From positions 124,001-188,000 of the forward strand of contig JANRJM010000006.1 of the NCBI GenBank assembly GCA_033763975.1: a DNA stretch of 64,000 bases. Direction: 5' to 3'. Position 1 is the stretch's first letter; each line of letters opens with the position of its first letter. A program made the translations under genes and the position numbers. The notes under the pieces are model-generated. The model made no database searches and was not told the origin of the DNA. It saw only the letters and a list, made by a program, of their open reading frames with translations. The DNA is from Planctomycetota bacterium (GTDB lineage Bacteria > Planctomycetota > Phycisphaerae > Phycisphaerales > UBA1924). This document shows positions 35,822 to 45,386 of the stretch, one piece after another.

Positions 35822-37240
35822 CTACACCGTGCGCACGAACCCCTTCATCTCCCGTTCCATCGCCACCCGCAGCGCCACGAACCCCACGCACCCCGCGATG
35901 GACACCACCAGCGACACGCCCAGCACCCACGGCGCCGCATCGGCTCCCGACGCCTTCAGCGACTCGTAGATCGTCACGGCCGTGATCGGCGCGATCAGCC
36001 CGCGCACGCCGTTCAGCGTCACATGCGTCGCCATGTACCGGCTCGTCTCGCTCGGGGGCGAAAAATCCACGTGCCCCAGGCTCCACGCCAGCGTCCCGCC
36101 GGCGTACGCGATCCCCAGCACCACCGACGCCGCCACGAAGCACCCCAGCGTGTGCGTCGCCGCCCCCGTCACGAGCAGCACCCCAGCGCCCACGAACGTC
36201 CACCCGTGCCACGCCCGGAACCGCACGATGTGCGCGCGGTCCAGCAGGCGCGCCCACACCGGGATCGCCACCACCTGCGTCGCCATCTGCACCGTGCTCG
36301 TCAGCAAAATGCTCCGGAAGTACGTGAGCCCGAACTGCTCGCGCAGCACGATCGCCAGGATCGGCGAGATCATCAGGTTCCCGAACCCCAGCACGAACAT
36401 GCACAGCATGAACTGCGCGTACCGCCGGTCGGCCCGCAGCACCTTCCACACCACCGCCACCCCGTGCCACGGCGCCATCGGCCGCGCACCCTCCCGCTCT
36501 CGCGCCAGCAACTGGCGCTCACGCCGCACGCGCTGGCGGCTCGTCGCCACCACCGCCGCCGCCGCCACCGCGCACGCCCCCAGCACCGCCGGCCGATGCC
36601 ACGTCCGATCCACGTCCAGCGCGTACCCCAGCGCCGCGCCCCCCGCCGCGATCACCACCGCCTGGATGATCGACAGCCGCCCCACCATCTGCGCACGCAT
36701 CTCGCGCGGGTAGTTGCTCCGCCACACCGTCGGGCGCAGCGTGATGATCCCCGACCAGCACACCCGCGCCGTCAGCGCCAACGCCACCAGCCCCATCAAC
36801 CCCGCCCCGCTCCGCGGCATGAACGCCAACGCCGCGATCGCCGCGATCACCCCCACCTGCAGCAGATTGATCAGCCGGATCTTCGCCCGCCCCTGCCCCA
36901 CCGTGCTCCAGATGAAGCTCAGGATGTTCGCCAGCGCGTCCATCGTTCCGAGCAGCGCGACGGCGAAGTTCAGGCGCGTCTCGCCCACCGCCCCGTCGAA
37001 CGTCTGCCGCGCGTACACCGACAGCACCCCGCTGTCGATCGCCGCCAGCGCCACCGCAAAGAACAGCGTCGATGTCGTCTCGAGCGCGTAGGCCCGGCGC
37101 GCCAGGTACGGCGTCGGCGGCGATCGCCCCGCCACCGCCCGCCCGGCCGCGACAAACGCCCGCCGCACGCCCCCGCTCGCTCCCACCCGCACGCCCCTTC
37201 GCCCGGGCAGACACCCTCGCACGACGCACGGCGCCGGCAC
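35822..37240 (-). CDS. Major facilitator superfamily transporter
   Basis: A 472-aa protein with about 12 hydrophobic segments in two halves separated by a basic loop near 215-245 (RQRVRRERQLLAREREGARP). Segments include STLFFAVALAAIDSGVLSVY, VGVIAAIAALAFM, GLMGLVALALTARVCW, FMLCMFVLGFGNLMISPILAI and GWTFVGAGVLLVTGA. The first ~50 residues are Gly/Arg/Ala-rich and may not be translated; GTG 37240 is the longest option and later starts are possible. Substrate not determinable. It lies downstream of the 16S terminator on the same strand. Confidence 0.8.
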   Translation of the reverse strand: MPAPCVVRGCLPGRRGVRVGASGGVRRAFVAAGRAVAGRSPPTPYLARRAYALETTSTLFFAVALAAIDSGVLSVYARQTFDGAVGETRLNFAVALLGTMDALANILSFIWSTVGQGRAKIRLINLLQVGVIAAIAALAFMPRSGAGLMGLVALALTARVCWSGIITLRPTVWRSNYPREMRAQMVGRLSIIQAVVIAAGGAALGYALDVDRTWHRPAVLGACAVAAAAVVATSRQRVRRERQLLAREREGARPMAPWHGVAVVWKVLRADRRYAQFMLCMFVLGFGNLMISPILAIVLREQFGLTYFRSILLTSTVQMATQVVAIPVWARLLDRAHIVRFRAWHGWTFVGAGVLLVTGAATHTLGCFVAASVVLGIAYAGGTLAWSLGHVDFSPPSETSRYMATHVTLNGVRGLIAPITAVTIYESLKASGADAAPWVLGVSLVVSIAGCVGFVALRVAMEREMKGFVRTV

Positions 37241-39041
<1,801 letters not shown>

Positions 39042-39693
39042 GATTTCCGGTGACCCCGCCTCACCTCGCGGTGCGACGGGTTTAGTCATCAGAGAAAAGC
39101 GACCATGTTATTCCCAACCGACTCCCCTTTCAGGTCATCGATCGGGCGGTCTCCGCCGGACACCTCCCCGCTCCAGGCCTCGCGGCCTCGCGCTGGACAT
39201 GCCCGACGCCACCGGACGGCTATCCGGTGGATTTGGCTCACTTCCCAACCGACGGTCCACGCTGAGTAGACCATCGGTGTGCACGAGAAGTGTCCAGTTC
39301 CGGGCTGTGAACCCCGAAACCGACCACCCGCGACTCGCCTTGTACGGGACAAGTCCGGGCTTGTGTGGATCCGCCCGCGTCCCCCGGGTCGACGGGGTGG
39401 CCGTGCAGGCCATGACGCGAACGCACACTCTCGTGCGGCTCCCAACTGTTCACTTTTCAAGGATCCCCCGTCGCTTCGACGGGTACTTCGGTCATTCCAC
39501 CACTCGGATGGACAACCCGCGGGAGTTGCCCCCGGGTTGCCGTACTCGAACGGCAGGGGGGCAGCATAGACCTCTCCCCTCCCTCAGGTCAAGCAATCTC
39601 CCTCCACTTCCGCTCCACCTTCCTTTAAGTTTCTGATTTGCACATGGTTACGGAATCGTTCATCTTCACCATCCGCCCCGTCCCCGCCTCCCC
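39042..39693. other. Gene-free interval: long 16S leader and promoter region
   Basis: Runs from the comF stop to the 16S 5' end. It contains the rrs promoter (39563-39592) and a ~510-nt transcribed leader. The leader includes an AAAAGTGAACAGTTGGGAG stretch (near 39455) of the sort found in rRNA leaders. No convincing protein gene on either strand. Confidence 0.75.
39563..39592 (-). promoter_or_regulatory. Sigma-70-type promoter of the 16S gene
   Basis: -35 TTGACC (39587-39592) and -10 TATGCT (39563-39568), separated by 18 bp. This is the best -35/-10 pair seen in the window. Transcription would start near 39556, giving a leader of about 510 nt. Confidence 0.75.
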
Positions 39694-40701
39694 CTACCGC
39701 CCCTTCCGCCGCCACTGCTCCCCTTCCGCCACCGCCGCCGTTGCCACCCATATCCCCTCGGGCCTCGATTCCCGCGGCATGTCCCACACCGCGCGGCATG
39801 CTTCCCGCAATGTCGCCCCCGTCGTTCGCACATCATCTACCAGAACAACCAGCGATCCCCCCAGGTCCGCCCGCCGCACCCGCATGGTTCCCCGCACATT
39901 CGCCTCCCGGCGGCTCGCCGGCACCCGCGTCTGCGCCGGCCGGTGTCGTCGATCCAGCACCCGCACCACCGGTGCCCCCACCACGCCGGCCACCCCGCGC
40001 GCCAGCGCCCCCGTGTGGTCGACGCCCCGCGACAGCCGCCGCCACAGCGTCGTCGGCACCGGGGTCACCACGAACCGCCCGCGCTCGACGCCCGCCCGAT
40101 CGGCCGCGGCGCACACCGCGCTCCCCATCAGCGCGCCCAACTCCTCTCCAAGCGCTCGCCACGCCGAGAACTTCACGTCGTGGATGATGTCGCGCAGCAC
40201 ACCCTCGTACACGCCCAGCCGCACCGCACGCTCCCACGGCACCTTCACGCCGCGGCACGCCGGGCACCCCGTCTCATCGCCCTCGAACGCGCCCACGCTC
40301 GCCGCGCACCGCGGGCAGAACGCCCCCGCCTCGTCGGGCATCCAGCCCGCCTCGCGCGCCCGCACCACCAGCGGCGGCCTGGTCAGGCCCAGCAACGCGC
40401 CCTCGATCTGCTGCCACGCCGTCCGCCCCGCGCCGGTGTCGACATCCAGCGATGACCCCGACCCGCGCCCCGCGCGACGCCCCGGCTGATCGCGCACCGC
40501 GTCGGCGCCGCGCGCCGCGTGCGTCGCGGCGGAGAGATCCCGCCCGTCATCACCTGAGCCGCGAGCCGCATCGCCCCCGCCCCGCGCCTCACCGTCCACG
40601 TCGTGTGGTTCAACGCCCCGGGCGTGATTGGCCTGCGCCGGGCGGGGCGGCCACTGGAACGGGCCGGGATCGCTGCTCGGGTTGTCGCCGGCGCGCGTCA
40701 C
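39694..40701 (-). CDS. comF: ComF-family phosphoribosyltransferase-like protein
   Basis: Up to 335 aa. A double CxxC zinc site (CPRC...CPAC, near residues 128-148) is followed by ERAVRLGVYEGVLRDIIHDVKFSAWRALGEELG, FVVTPVPTTLWRRLSRGVDHTGALA, RRPAQT-type RPAQTRVPASRR, and the PRPP loop VVLVDDVRTTGATL. ComF proteins support DNA uptake or recombination in competent bacteria. The first ~100 residues are low-complexity and the true start (GTG 40701 as given) is uncertain. It starts 40 nt after mcsB ends, and is the last gene of the rpmA-rpmB-mcsA-mcsB-comF series. Confidence 0.85.
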   Translation of the reverse strand: MTRAGDNPSSDPGPFQWPPRPAQANHARGVEPHDVDGEARGGGDAARGSGDDGRDLSAATHAARGADAVRDQPGRRAGRGSGSSLDVDTGAGRTAWQQIEGALLGLTRPPLVVRAREAGWMPDEAGAFCPRCAASVGAFEGDETGCPACRGVKVPWERAVRLGVYEGVLRDIIHDVKFSAWRALGEELGALMGSAVCAAADRAGVERGRFVVTPVPTTLWRRLSRGVDHTGALARGVAGVVGAPVVRVLDRRHRPAQTRVPASRREANVRGTMRVRRADLGGSLVVLVDDVRTTGATLREACRAVWDMPRESRPEGIWVATAAVAEGEQWRRKGR

Positions 40702-40741
40702 CAGCGCAGCCTACCGCGCCCGCCGGCTCGCCAGTCCCTAC

Positions 40742-41938
40742 TCAAACTCTCCCCAGCCGCTGGCGAAGCAGCGCCGCCCGCGCCGCGCGACGCTGTTCCT
40801 GGTCGAGTTCACGTCCGAACACCTTTTGCAGGTGCGCCGGCTGCACCAGGAGCATCAGCAGGTTCACCGCGCGCACGCCCGCCGACTGTCCGGCGGCCCC
40901 GCCCCCGGCGCCTTGCGCCGTCGCACCGGCGCCGCCCGCATCACCGGTCGCCCGCGCGGGCGTGCCGGCGCTCCCGGGCAGCACGCCCAGCAGCGCGCCC
41001 AGGCGCACCATGCTCAGCGCCTGCATCGCTTCTTCGGTGGTCAGCAGTCTCGCGCTCGTCACCAGCCCCCAGGCCCGCCACGCCTGGTCCTCGAGCGCGA
41101 GGCGGCGTTTCTGCTGCAGTTCCCGCCGCGCAAGCCGCTCGTACTCGATCACCTTGGGCAGGATCTCCGACTCGAGCATCGTCAGGATCGCGCGCTCGGT
41201 CTTGCCCAGCGTCGTCTGGTTGGAGATCTGGAACAAGTCCCCGATCGCCTCGCTCCCCTCGCCGTAGAACCCCCGCACCGCGAGGTTCATGTCGCCCGCG
41301 GCGCGCTTCACCTTCTCGATGTCCCCGGTCAGCCGCAGCCCGGGCAGGTGCAGCATGCAGCTCATCCGCACGCCGGTGCCGACGTTCGTCGGGCACGCCG
41401 TCAGATACCCGAAGCGCGTCGAGAACGCGAAGTCCAGGCCCGCCTCGAGCAGGTCGTCGATGCGGTCGACCTCGGCCCACGCCTCCGAGAGCGCCAGCCC
41501 GGACCGCATCCCCTGCACGCGCAGGTGGTCCTCCTCGTTCACCATGATCGCCACGCGCTCGTCGGGGAGCGTGTACGCCACGGCACGCGGGTCCTCCGCC
41601 GCGCCCCCCGCCCCCACCTTCCCGCGGCTGAGCTGCTTCGAGATGATGTGCCGCTCGACGAGCAGCGCACGCTGCAGCGACGTGCTCTCGTGCAGCTCCT
41701 CCCACGCGATCCGCGCGCCGATCCCGCACGTCAAGATCCGGTCGCGGCATACCTCCAGCACCCGCTGGCGATCCCGCTTCGTGCTCCGCAGCGCGAACGG
41801 CCCCGTCGCCAGGTTCCGCGCCACCCGCACCCGCGACGACAGCACCACGTCCGCCGCGTCTCCCTCGCCCTTCAGCCACTCCGGGCACGACTCGGGCGAC
41901 GAGGGCTTCGGGGGTTCGTAGTACGGCCCGCCCGTCAT
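40742..41938 (-). CDS. mcsB: Protein arginine kinase McsB
   Basis: A 398-aa phosphagen-kinase-fold enzyme that phosphorylates protein arginines, marking them for ClpC-type proteolysis. VVLSSRVRVARNL is at ~31-43 (phosphate-binding arginines), MVNEEDHLRVQ near 130 (catalytic Glu), and CPTNVGTGVRMSCMLHLPGL near 180. The middle of the C-terminal domain carries a Gly/Ala-rich insertion (~325-350). The C-terminal allosteric pArg motif, RDxxRA in Bacillus, reads RRAARA here. ATG overlaps the mcsA stop (ATGA), so McsA and McsB are coupled. No ctsR or clpC lies in the window. Confidence 0.93.
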   Translation of the reverse strand: MTGGPYYEPPKPSSPESCPEWLKGEGDAADVVLSSRVRVARNLATGPFALRSTKRDRQRVLEVCRDRILTCGIGARIAWEELHESTSLQRALLVERHIISKQLSRGKVGAGGAAEDPRAVAYTLPDERVAIMVNEEDHLRVQGMRSGLALSEAWAEVDRIDDLLEAGLDFAFSTRFGYLTACPTNVGTGVRMSCMLHLPGLRLTGDIEKVKRAAGDMNLAVRGFYGEGSEAIGDLFQISNQTTLGKTERAILTMLESEILPKVIEYERLARRELQQKRRLALEDQAWRAWGLVTSARLLTTEEAMQALSMVRLGALLGVLPGSAGTPARATGDAGGAGATAQGAGGGAAGQSAGVRAVNLLMLLVQPAHLQKVFGRELDQEQRRAARAALLRQRLGRV

Positions 41939-42468
41939 GACGCGCCCCGCGCGGGCGGCTCGCCCAGCCGGCGCAGTTCGTCACGCAGACGCGCCGCACG
42001 CTCGTACTGCTCCTCCTTCACCGCGTCCTCGAGCTCCGCACGGATCCGCGCCAGCCGACGCGCCCGCTCCGCGAGTTCCGCCTGCGCCCGGTCCGCGTCC
42101 TCCGACCCGTCGCTCGCCCGCCGGGGCTTCTTCCCCACGTGGCGCGCCGCGCCCTCGTGCGCCCGCTCGATCAGCGGGCCCAACTGCGCCTCGAACGCCG
42201 CGTAGCACGCCGCACACCCCAGCATCCCGTGCTGCTTGAACTCCCCGAACGTCGTCCGACAGCTCGGGCACGCGCTCCCCCGCGTCGTCGCCGCCTGCGA
42301 CATCGCCGTCACGTGCTGCTTGATGATCTCGCCGATCTGCGGCACGCCCTTCACGGGGATCCCCTGCTCCGCCGCGTGCGCCTCGCAGAGATGGCGCTCG
42401 ACCTTCACCCCGTTGCGCACGGTCACCTCGTGCACCGTCGCCTCGTTGTCGCAGTGATCGCACTTCAT
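41935..42468 (-). CDS. mcsA: McsA-type zinc protein with UVR motif (McsB activator)
   Basis: A 177-aa protein. An N-terminal zinc site CDHC...C lies in the first 30 residues and a second site CPSC...CAAC near 90-115. The C-terminal UVR motif is ELEDAVKEEQYERAARLRDELRRL (positions ~145-168, quoted in part). In Firmicutes McsA binds and activates McsB. The 4-nt overlap with mcsB and the family match make this the cognate activator. TATCAT ends 10 nt upstream of the ATG and no good Shine-Dalgarno sequence is seen, so this pair may have its own promoter separate from rpmA-rpmB. Confidence 0.9.
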   Translation of the reverse strand: MKCDHCDNEATVHEVTVRNGVKVERHLCEAHAAEQGIPVKGVPQIGEIIKQHVTAMSQAATTRGSACPSCRTTFGEFKQHGMLGCAACYAAFEAQLGPLIERAHEGAARHVGKKPRRASDGSEDADRAQAELAERARRLARIRAELEDAVKEEQYERAARLRDELRRLGEPPARGAS

Positions 42469-42478
42469 GGCCAACGCG

Positions 42479-42484
42479 ATGATA
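42479..42484 (-). promoter_or_regulatory. -10-like hexamer before mcsA
   Basis: TATCAT on the minus strand, 10 nt before the mcsA ATG. It lies in the 228-nt gap after rpmB and may give the mcsAB genes their own start. Confidence 0.35.
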
Positions 42485-42696
42485 GAGGGCGGGCTCCGGG
42501 TGCCGCCGGGGTGCCGGTTCCGGCATCGGGCATCACGCAAACATCGTGCGGGCGCTCTTGTCTGCCGGCCGAACCGCGCGCCGGGCAGTTCACACTCCGC
42601 GCGACACCCTGAATCTCACCCGATTCCTCGCCCGGCCGCCCAGTTCTGATTCTGCGCGGCCCATGACGGGCAAGCGCGCGTGCCGCACGCCGTCCG

Positions 42697-42981
42697 TCAG
42701 TTCGCCGCCGCGGCGGCCGCCTTCTGCTGGCGGGTGTACCCGTACTTGCGCTTGAGGGGCTTGACGACCAGGCCCTGCTTGATGGCCTTGGTGGACGCGA
42801 GCACGCGGGTCGGGGCGCCGTCGATCATGGCCGTCACCTGCTGGAGGTTCGGCTTGAACGTGCGCCGGGTGATGCCGGTGGGCTTCAGGCCGAAGCCGCC
42901 CTTGCTGATCGCCTGACCACGCCACACGCGCTGCATGCCGCGGGAAGTCTTCTTGCCGGTGAAAAAGCACTCTGCGCCCAT
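42697..42981 (-). CDS. rpmB: 50S ribosomal protein L28
   Basis: A 94-aa basic protein. The CFFTGKKTSRGMQR start, RTFKPNLQQVTAMIDG in the middle, and VLASTKAIKQGLV match bacterial L28. The first residues keep one Cys of the zinc site found in some L28 proteins, but the CxxC pairs are absent, so this is a zinc-free (C-minus) type. It follows L27 by 65 nt on the same strand. The tail is Ala-rich (AAAAAAN). Confidence 0.93.
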   Translation of the reverse strand: MGAECFFTGKKTSRGMQRVWRGQAISKGGFGLKPTGITRRTFKPNLQQVTAMIDGAPTRVLASTKAIKQGLVVKPLKRKYGYTRQQKAAAAAAN

Positions 42982-43046
42982 CGGATCACCTCATGGGGGC
43001 CCGTACGCCCCGCGAGCGGCCTGCGCCGCCGTCACTCTGCCCGCGC

Positions 43047-43343
43047 TCAGTTCGCCGCCGTCGCGACCTTGCCCTTCAGCCACACCGGGCACGGCGCCGC
43101 CGCGTCCGTCGGCAGCACGTGCACCACGCGCCCCTGGAAGGTCACGATGCCTTCCGCCACGCTGAACAGGGTGTCGTCCTTCGCGCGACGCACGTTGAAC
43201 CCCGCCTCGAAGGGCGTTCCCACCTGGCGCACGATGATCGAGCCCGACTTCGCCGGCTCGCCGCCGAACAGCTTGATCCCGCGGAACTGCGGGTTGGAGT
43301 CACGACCGTTCTTGGTCGAACCCTGACCTTTCTTATGCGCCAT
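43047..43343 (-). CDS. rpmA: 50S ribosomal protein L27
   Basis: A 98-aa protein. [20 protein letters not shown] is followed by [22 protein letters not shown], the canonical L27 start that reaches the peptidyl-transferase centre. The mature N-terminus starts directly, without the cleavable leader of Firmicutes. GGGAGG precedes the ATG. The gene that usually precedes rpmA (rplU, L21) is absent; upstream is a TrmH-type methyltransferase and a promoter at 43391-43420. Confidence 0.97.
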   Translation of the reverse strand: MAHKKGQGSTKNGRDSNPQFRGIKLFGGEPAKSGSIIVRQVGTPFEAGFNVRRAKDDTLFSVAEGIVTFQGRVVHVLPTDAAAPCPVWLKGKVATAAN

Positions 43344-43390
43344 GGCCGCCTCCCAAACGCGAAAGCCCAACCTCACCCGGTCGGGCCTCC

Positions 43391-43420
43391 ACTGTAGGCG
43401 CCCGCCCCGCTCGTTGTCCA
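43391..43420 (-). promoter_or_regulatory. Promoter of rpmA-rpmB
   Basis: -35 TGGACA (43415-43420), 18-bp spacer, -10 TACAGT (43391-43396). It gives a leader of about 40 nt containing the GGGAGG ribosome-binding sequence. Confidence 0.65.
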
Positions 43421-43460
43421 AGCCTTCCACGCATCAACCCACCCCCGACCTTCCACCCTT

Positions 43461-43500
43461 CCACTCTGCCACTCTGCCACTTTGCCACTTTGCCACTTCC
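43461..43500. repeat. 8-bp tandem repeat abutting a stop codon
   Basis: Five copies of CCACT(C/T)TG, the last degenerate (CCACTTCC). The array ends at the TAG of the methyltransferase gene (43500-43502). Confidence 0.85.
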
Positions 43501-44378
43501 TACTCCACCTCGACCAGCCGGTGCAGCGCCACCGCGCACGCCACGCCCACGTTCAGCGAGTCGACGCCCGGCGCCTGCGGAATCCGCGCCCGCACATCGG
43601 CCCGCGCCATCGCGGCTTCCGATAACCCGAACCCCTCCGACCCCAGCAGCAGGGCGTACCGAAGCACCCCGCCGCTCGCGCCCCCGCTTCCGCCCTCCGC
43701 GGCCCGCCCCGCCGCCGGCAACTCCCGGATGTCCGTCGCCCCGGCGTCGGGCGTCAGCGCAACCACCCGAAACCCCGCGTCGCGGAGCGCGTCGAGCGCC
43801 CCTGGCCACGCCTCCGTCCGCTCGAACGGCACGCGCAGCACGTTGCCCATCGACACCCGCACCACCCGCCGGTACAGGGGATCGCAGGTGCGCGGGCACA
43901 GCACAACCCCGACCCGCTCGCCCCCCAGTGCCGCGGTGCTCCGAAAGATCGACCCGAGGTTTTCCGGGCTGGTCAGCCCTTCGACCACCACGACGCCGCG
44001 GCTTGTCCGCGCCAACGCCGCCATCCCGGCGCTCGGCACGCGCACACCGCTCGCCAGGACGCCCCGGTGAAAGTCAAAGCCCACGAGTCGGCGGATGAGC
44101 GCTTCGTCGGCGCACAGCACGGCGACTTGCGGCGCGAGGCCGGCGATGACGTCCGCCACCGCCGCCAGTCGCTGCGCCGTGCCCAGCACCGTCTTGATGG
44201 GGTACGCCGTGCGTGCGAGCACCCGCAGCACGAACTCACCCTCCGCGATGAACACGCCCCGGCGCCCGGCGAACTCGTCCGCGCGCAGGGCGGCGTCCTT
44301 CAAGTCCGCGAAGTCCGCCAGGCGCGGATCGTCCGCGTCGGTCACGCTGATCGCTCTCGGAGGCGTCTCGGGCTGCAC
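43500..44378 (-). CDS. TrmH/SpoU-family RNA 2'-O-ribose methyltransferase
   Basis: A 292-aa SPOUT enzyme. An N-terminal substrate-binding region (~1-120, with RGVFIAEGEFVLRVLAR) precedes the knotted domain: VVVVEGLTSPENLGSIFRSTAALG (motif 1 Asn/Arg), YALLLGSEGFGLSE (motif 2), and PQAPGVDSLNVGVACAVALHRL (motif 3). It contains a Gly/Ala insertion near 235-245. The exact rRNA or tRNA target cannot be told. It starts at GTG 44378, only 24 bp from the divergent uppP start, with a TAGCAT hexamer 6 nt upstream and no Shine-Dalgarno sequence. Confidence 0.88.
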   Translation of the reverse strand: MQPETPPRAISVTDADDPRLADFADLKDAALRADEFAGRRGVFIAEGEFVLRVLARTAYPIKTVLGTAQRLAAVADVIAGLAPQVAVLCADEALIRRLVGFDFHRGVLASGVRVPSAGMAALARTSRGVVVVEGLTSPENLGSIFRSTAALGGERVGVVLCPRTCDPLYRRVVRVSMGNVLRVPFERTEAWPGALDALRDAGFRVVALTPDAGATDIRELPAAGRAAEGGSGGASGGVLRYALLLGSEGFGLSEAAMARADVRARIPQAPGVDSLNVGVACAVALHRLVEVE

Positions 44379-44384
44379 GCCCGG

Positions 44385-44394
44385 ATGCTACCGT
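44385..44394. promoter_or_regulatory. Overlapping divergent -10 elements between trmH-like and uppP
   Basis: On the minus strand TAGCAT (44385-44390) ends 6 nt before GTG 44378. On the plus strand TACCGT (44389-44394) ends 8 nt before ATG 44403. The two hexamers share the self-complementary TA at 44389-44390. The whole intergenic space is 24 bp. Confidence 0.55.
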
Positions 44395-44402
44395 GCCGAC
44401 TC

Positions 44403-45386
44403 ATGGCGGGAACCAGCATCTCCATCGTCGACGCGATCGTCCTCGGCCTGGTCGAGGGCATCACCGAGTACCTCCCGGTCTCGTCCACCGGGCACCTCAT
44501 CCTCGCGTCGTCGCTGCTGGGGCTCAACACCCCGGAGCGCGAGTCCGCGGTGAACGCGTTCACGATCGTCGTGCAGGGCGGCGCGATCCTGGCGGTGCTG
44601 GGCCTCTACTGGGACAACGTCTGGAAGATGGCCAAGGGCGCCATCGGTCGCGACAACTCCGGGTTCCGGTTGCTGGTGAACCTCGTGGTCGCGTTCATCC
44701 CCGCGGCGGTCCTGGGAAAACTGCTCGACGATCACATCGAGCGCGTGCTCTTCCACCCGGTGCCGGTGCTGCTCGCGCTGGGCGTCGGGGGCGTGTTCAT
44801 GATCGTGCTGCACCTGCGCCTCGCCGGACGCTGGGGGCCGCCCGTCCCCTCGCTCGCGCGCAAGGAACTCGCCGACCTGACGCTCACCGAGGCGCTGATC
44901 ATCGGCCTGCTGCAGTGCGTCGCGATGTGGCCCGGCACAAGCCGCTCGATGATGACCATCTCGGGCGGGCTGCTGGTGGGCCTCAAGCCCAAGGCCGCCG
45001 CCGAGTTCAGCTTCCTGCTGGGCCTGCCCACCCTCACCGCCGCGACGCTGTACGTGCTGGGCAAGGACCTGTACACCGCGAACTCGACCGGCGCGCCCTC
45101 GATGTTCGACACGCTGGGCTGGCTGCCCATCGCGGTGGGCATCGGCGTAGCAACCGTCTCGGCGGCCCTGGCCGTCCGCTGGCTCGTGGGGTTCCTGGCC
45201 CGTCGCGGGCTGGCGGCGTTCGGCTGGTACCGCCTGGCGCTGTGCGCCGTCCTGGCGGGGCTCTGGGCCGCCGGGATCGTCACGATCGGCGCCCACGGGC
45301 GCGAAGTGAACGAAACCCAGCGCGAGGTCCCGCCGATAGAGTGGTCGCCCGCGAGCGGCACTCCCGCCGGCTCCCCGCGCCCATGA
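44403..45386 (+). CDS. uppP: Undecaprenyl-diphosphatase
   Basis: A 327-aa membrane protein that dephosphorylates undecaprenyl pyrophosphate to recycle the lipid carrier for peptidoglycan and surface glycans. Motif 1 GLVEGITEYLPVSSTGHLIL is at ~14-33 and motif 2 WPGTSRSMMTISGG near 178-191. There are about eight hydrophobic segments. The C-terminus adds a ~35-residue hydrophilic tail (from GAHGREVNE). TACCGT ends 8 nt before the ATG and there is no Shine-Dalgarno sequence. Its stop overlaps the serA start (ATGA), coupling two unrelated functions. Confidence 0.95.
   Translation: MAGTSISIVDAIVLGLVEGITEYLPVSSTGHLILASSLLGLNTPERESAVNAFTIVVQGGAILAVLGLYWDNVWKMAKGAIGRDNSGFRLLVNLVVAFIPAAVLGKLLDDHIERVLFHPVPVLLALGVGGVFMIVLHLRLAGRWGPPVPSLARKELADLTLTEALIIGLLQCVAMWPGTSRSMMTISGGLLVGLKPKAAAEFSFLLGLPTLTAATLYVLGKDLYTANSTGAPSMFDTLGWLPIAVGIGVATVSAALAVRWLVGFLARRGLAAFGWYRLALCAVLAGLWAAGIVTIGAHGREVNETQREVPPIEWSPASGTPAGSPRP

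Noticed and set aside
34797-36470. N-terminal extension of the 5'-nucleotidase frame up to 36470
   Set aside because: The extension would cover the propeller gene and MFS gene antisense or out of frame. The signal peptide and ribosome-binding site support the start at 34796.
42541-42696. Short plus-strand frames between rpmB and mcsA
   Set aside because: No ribosome-binding site, no conserved features, and compositional shadow of the opposite strand.
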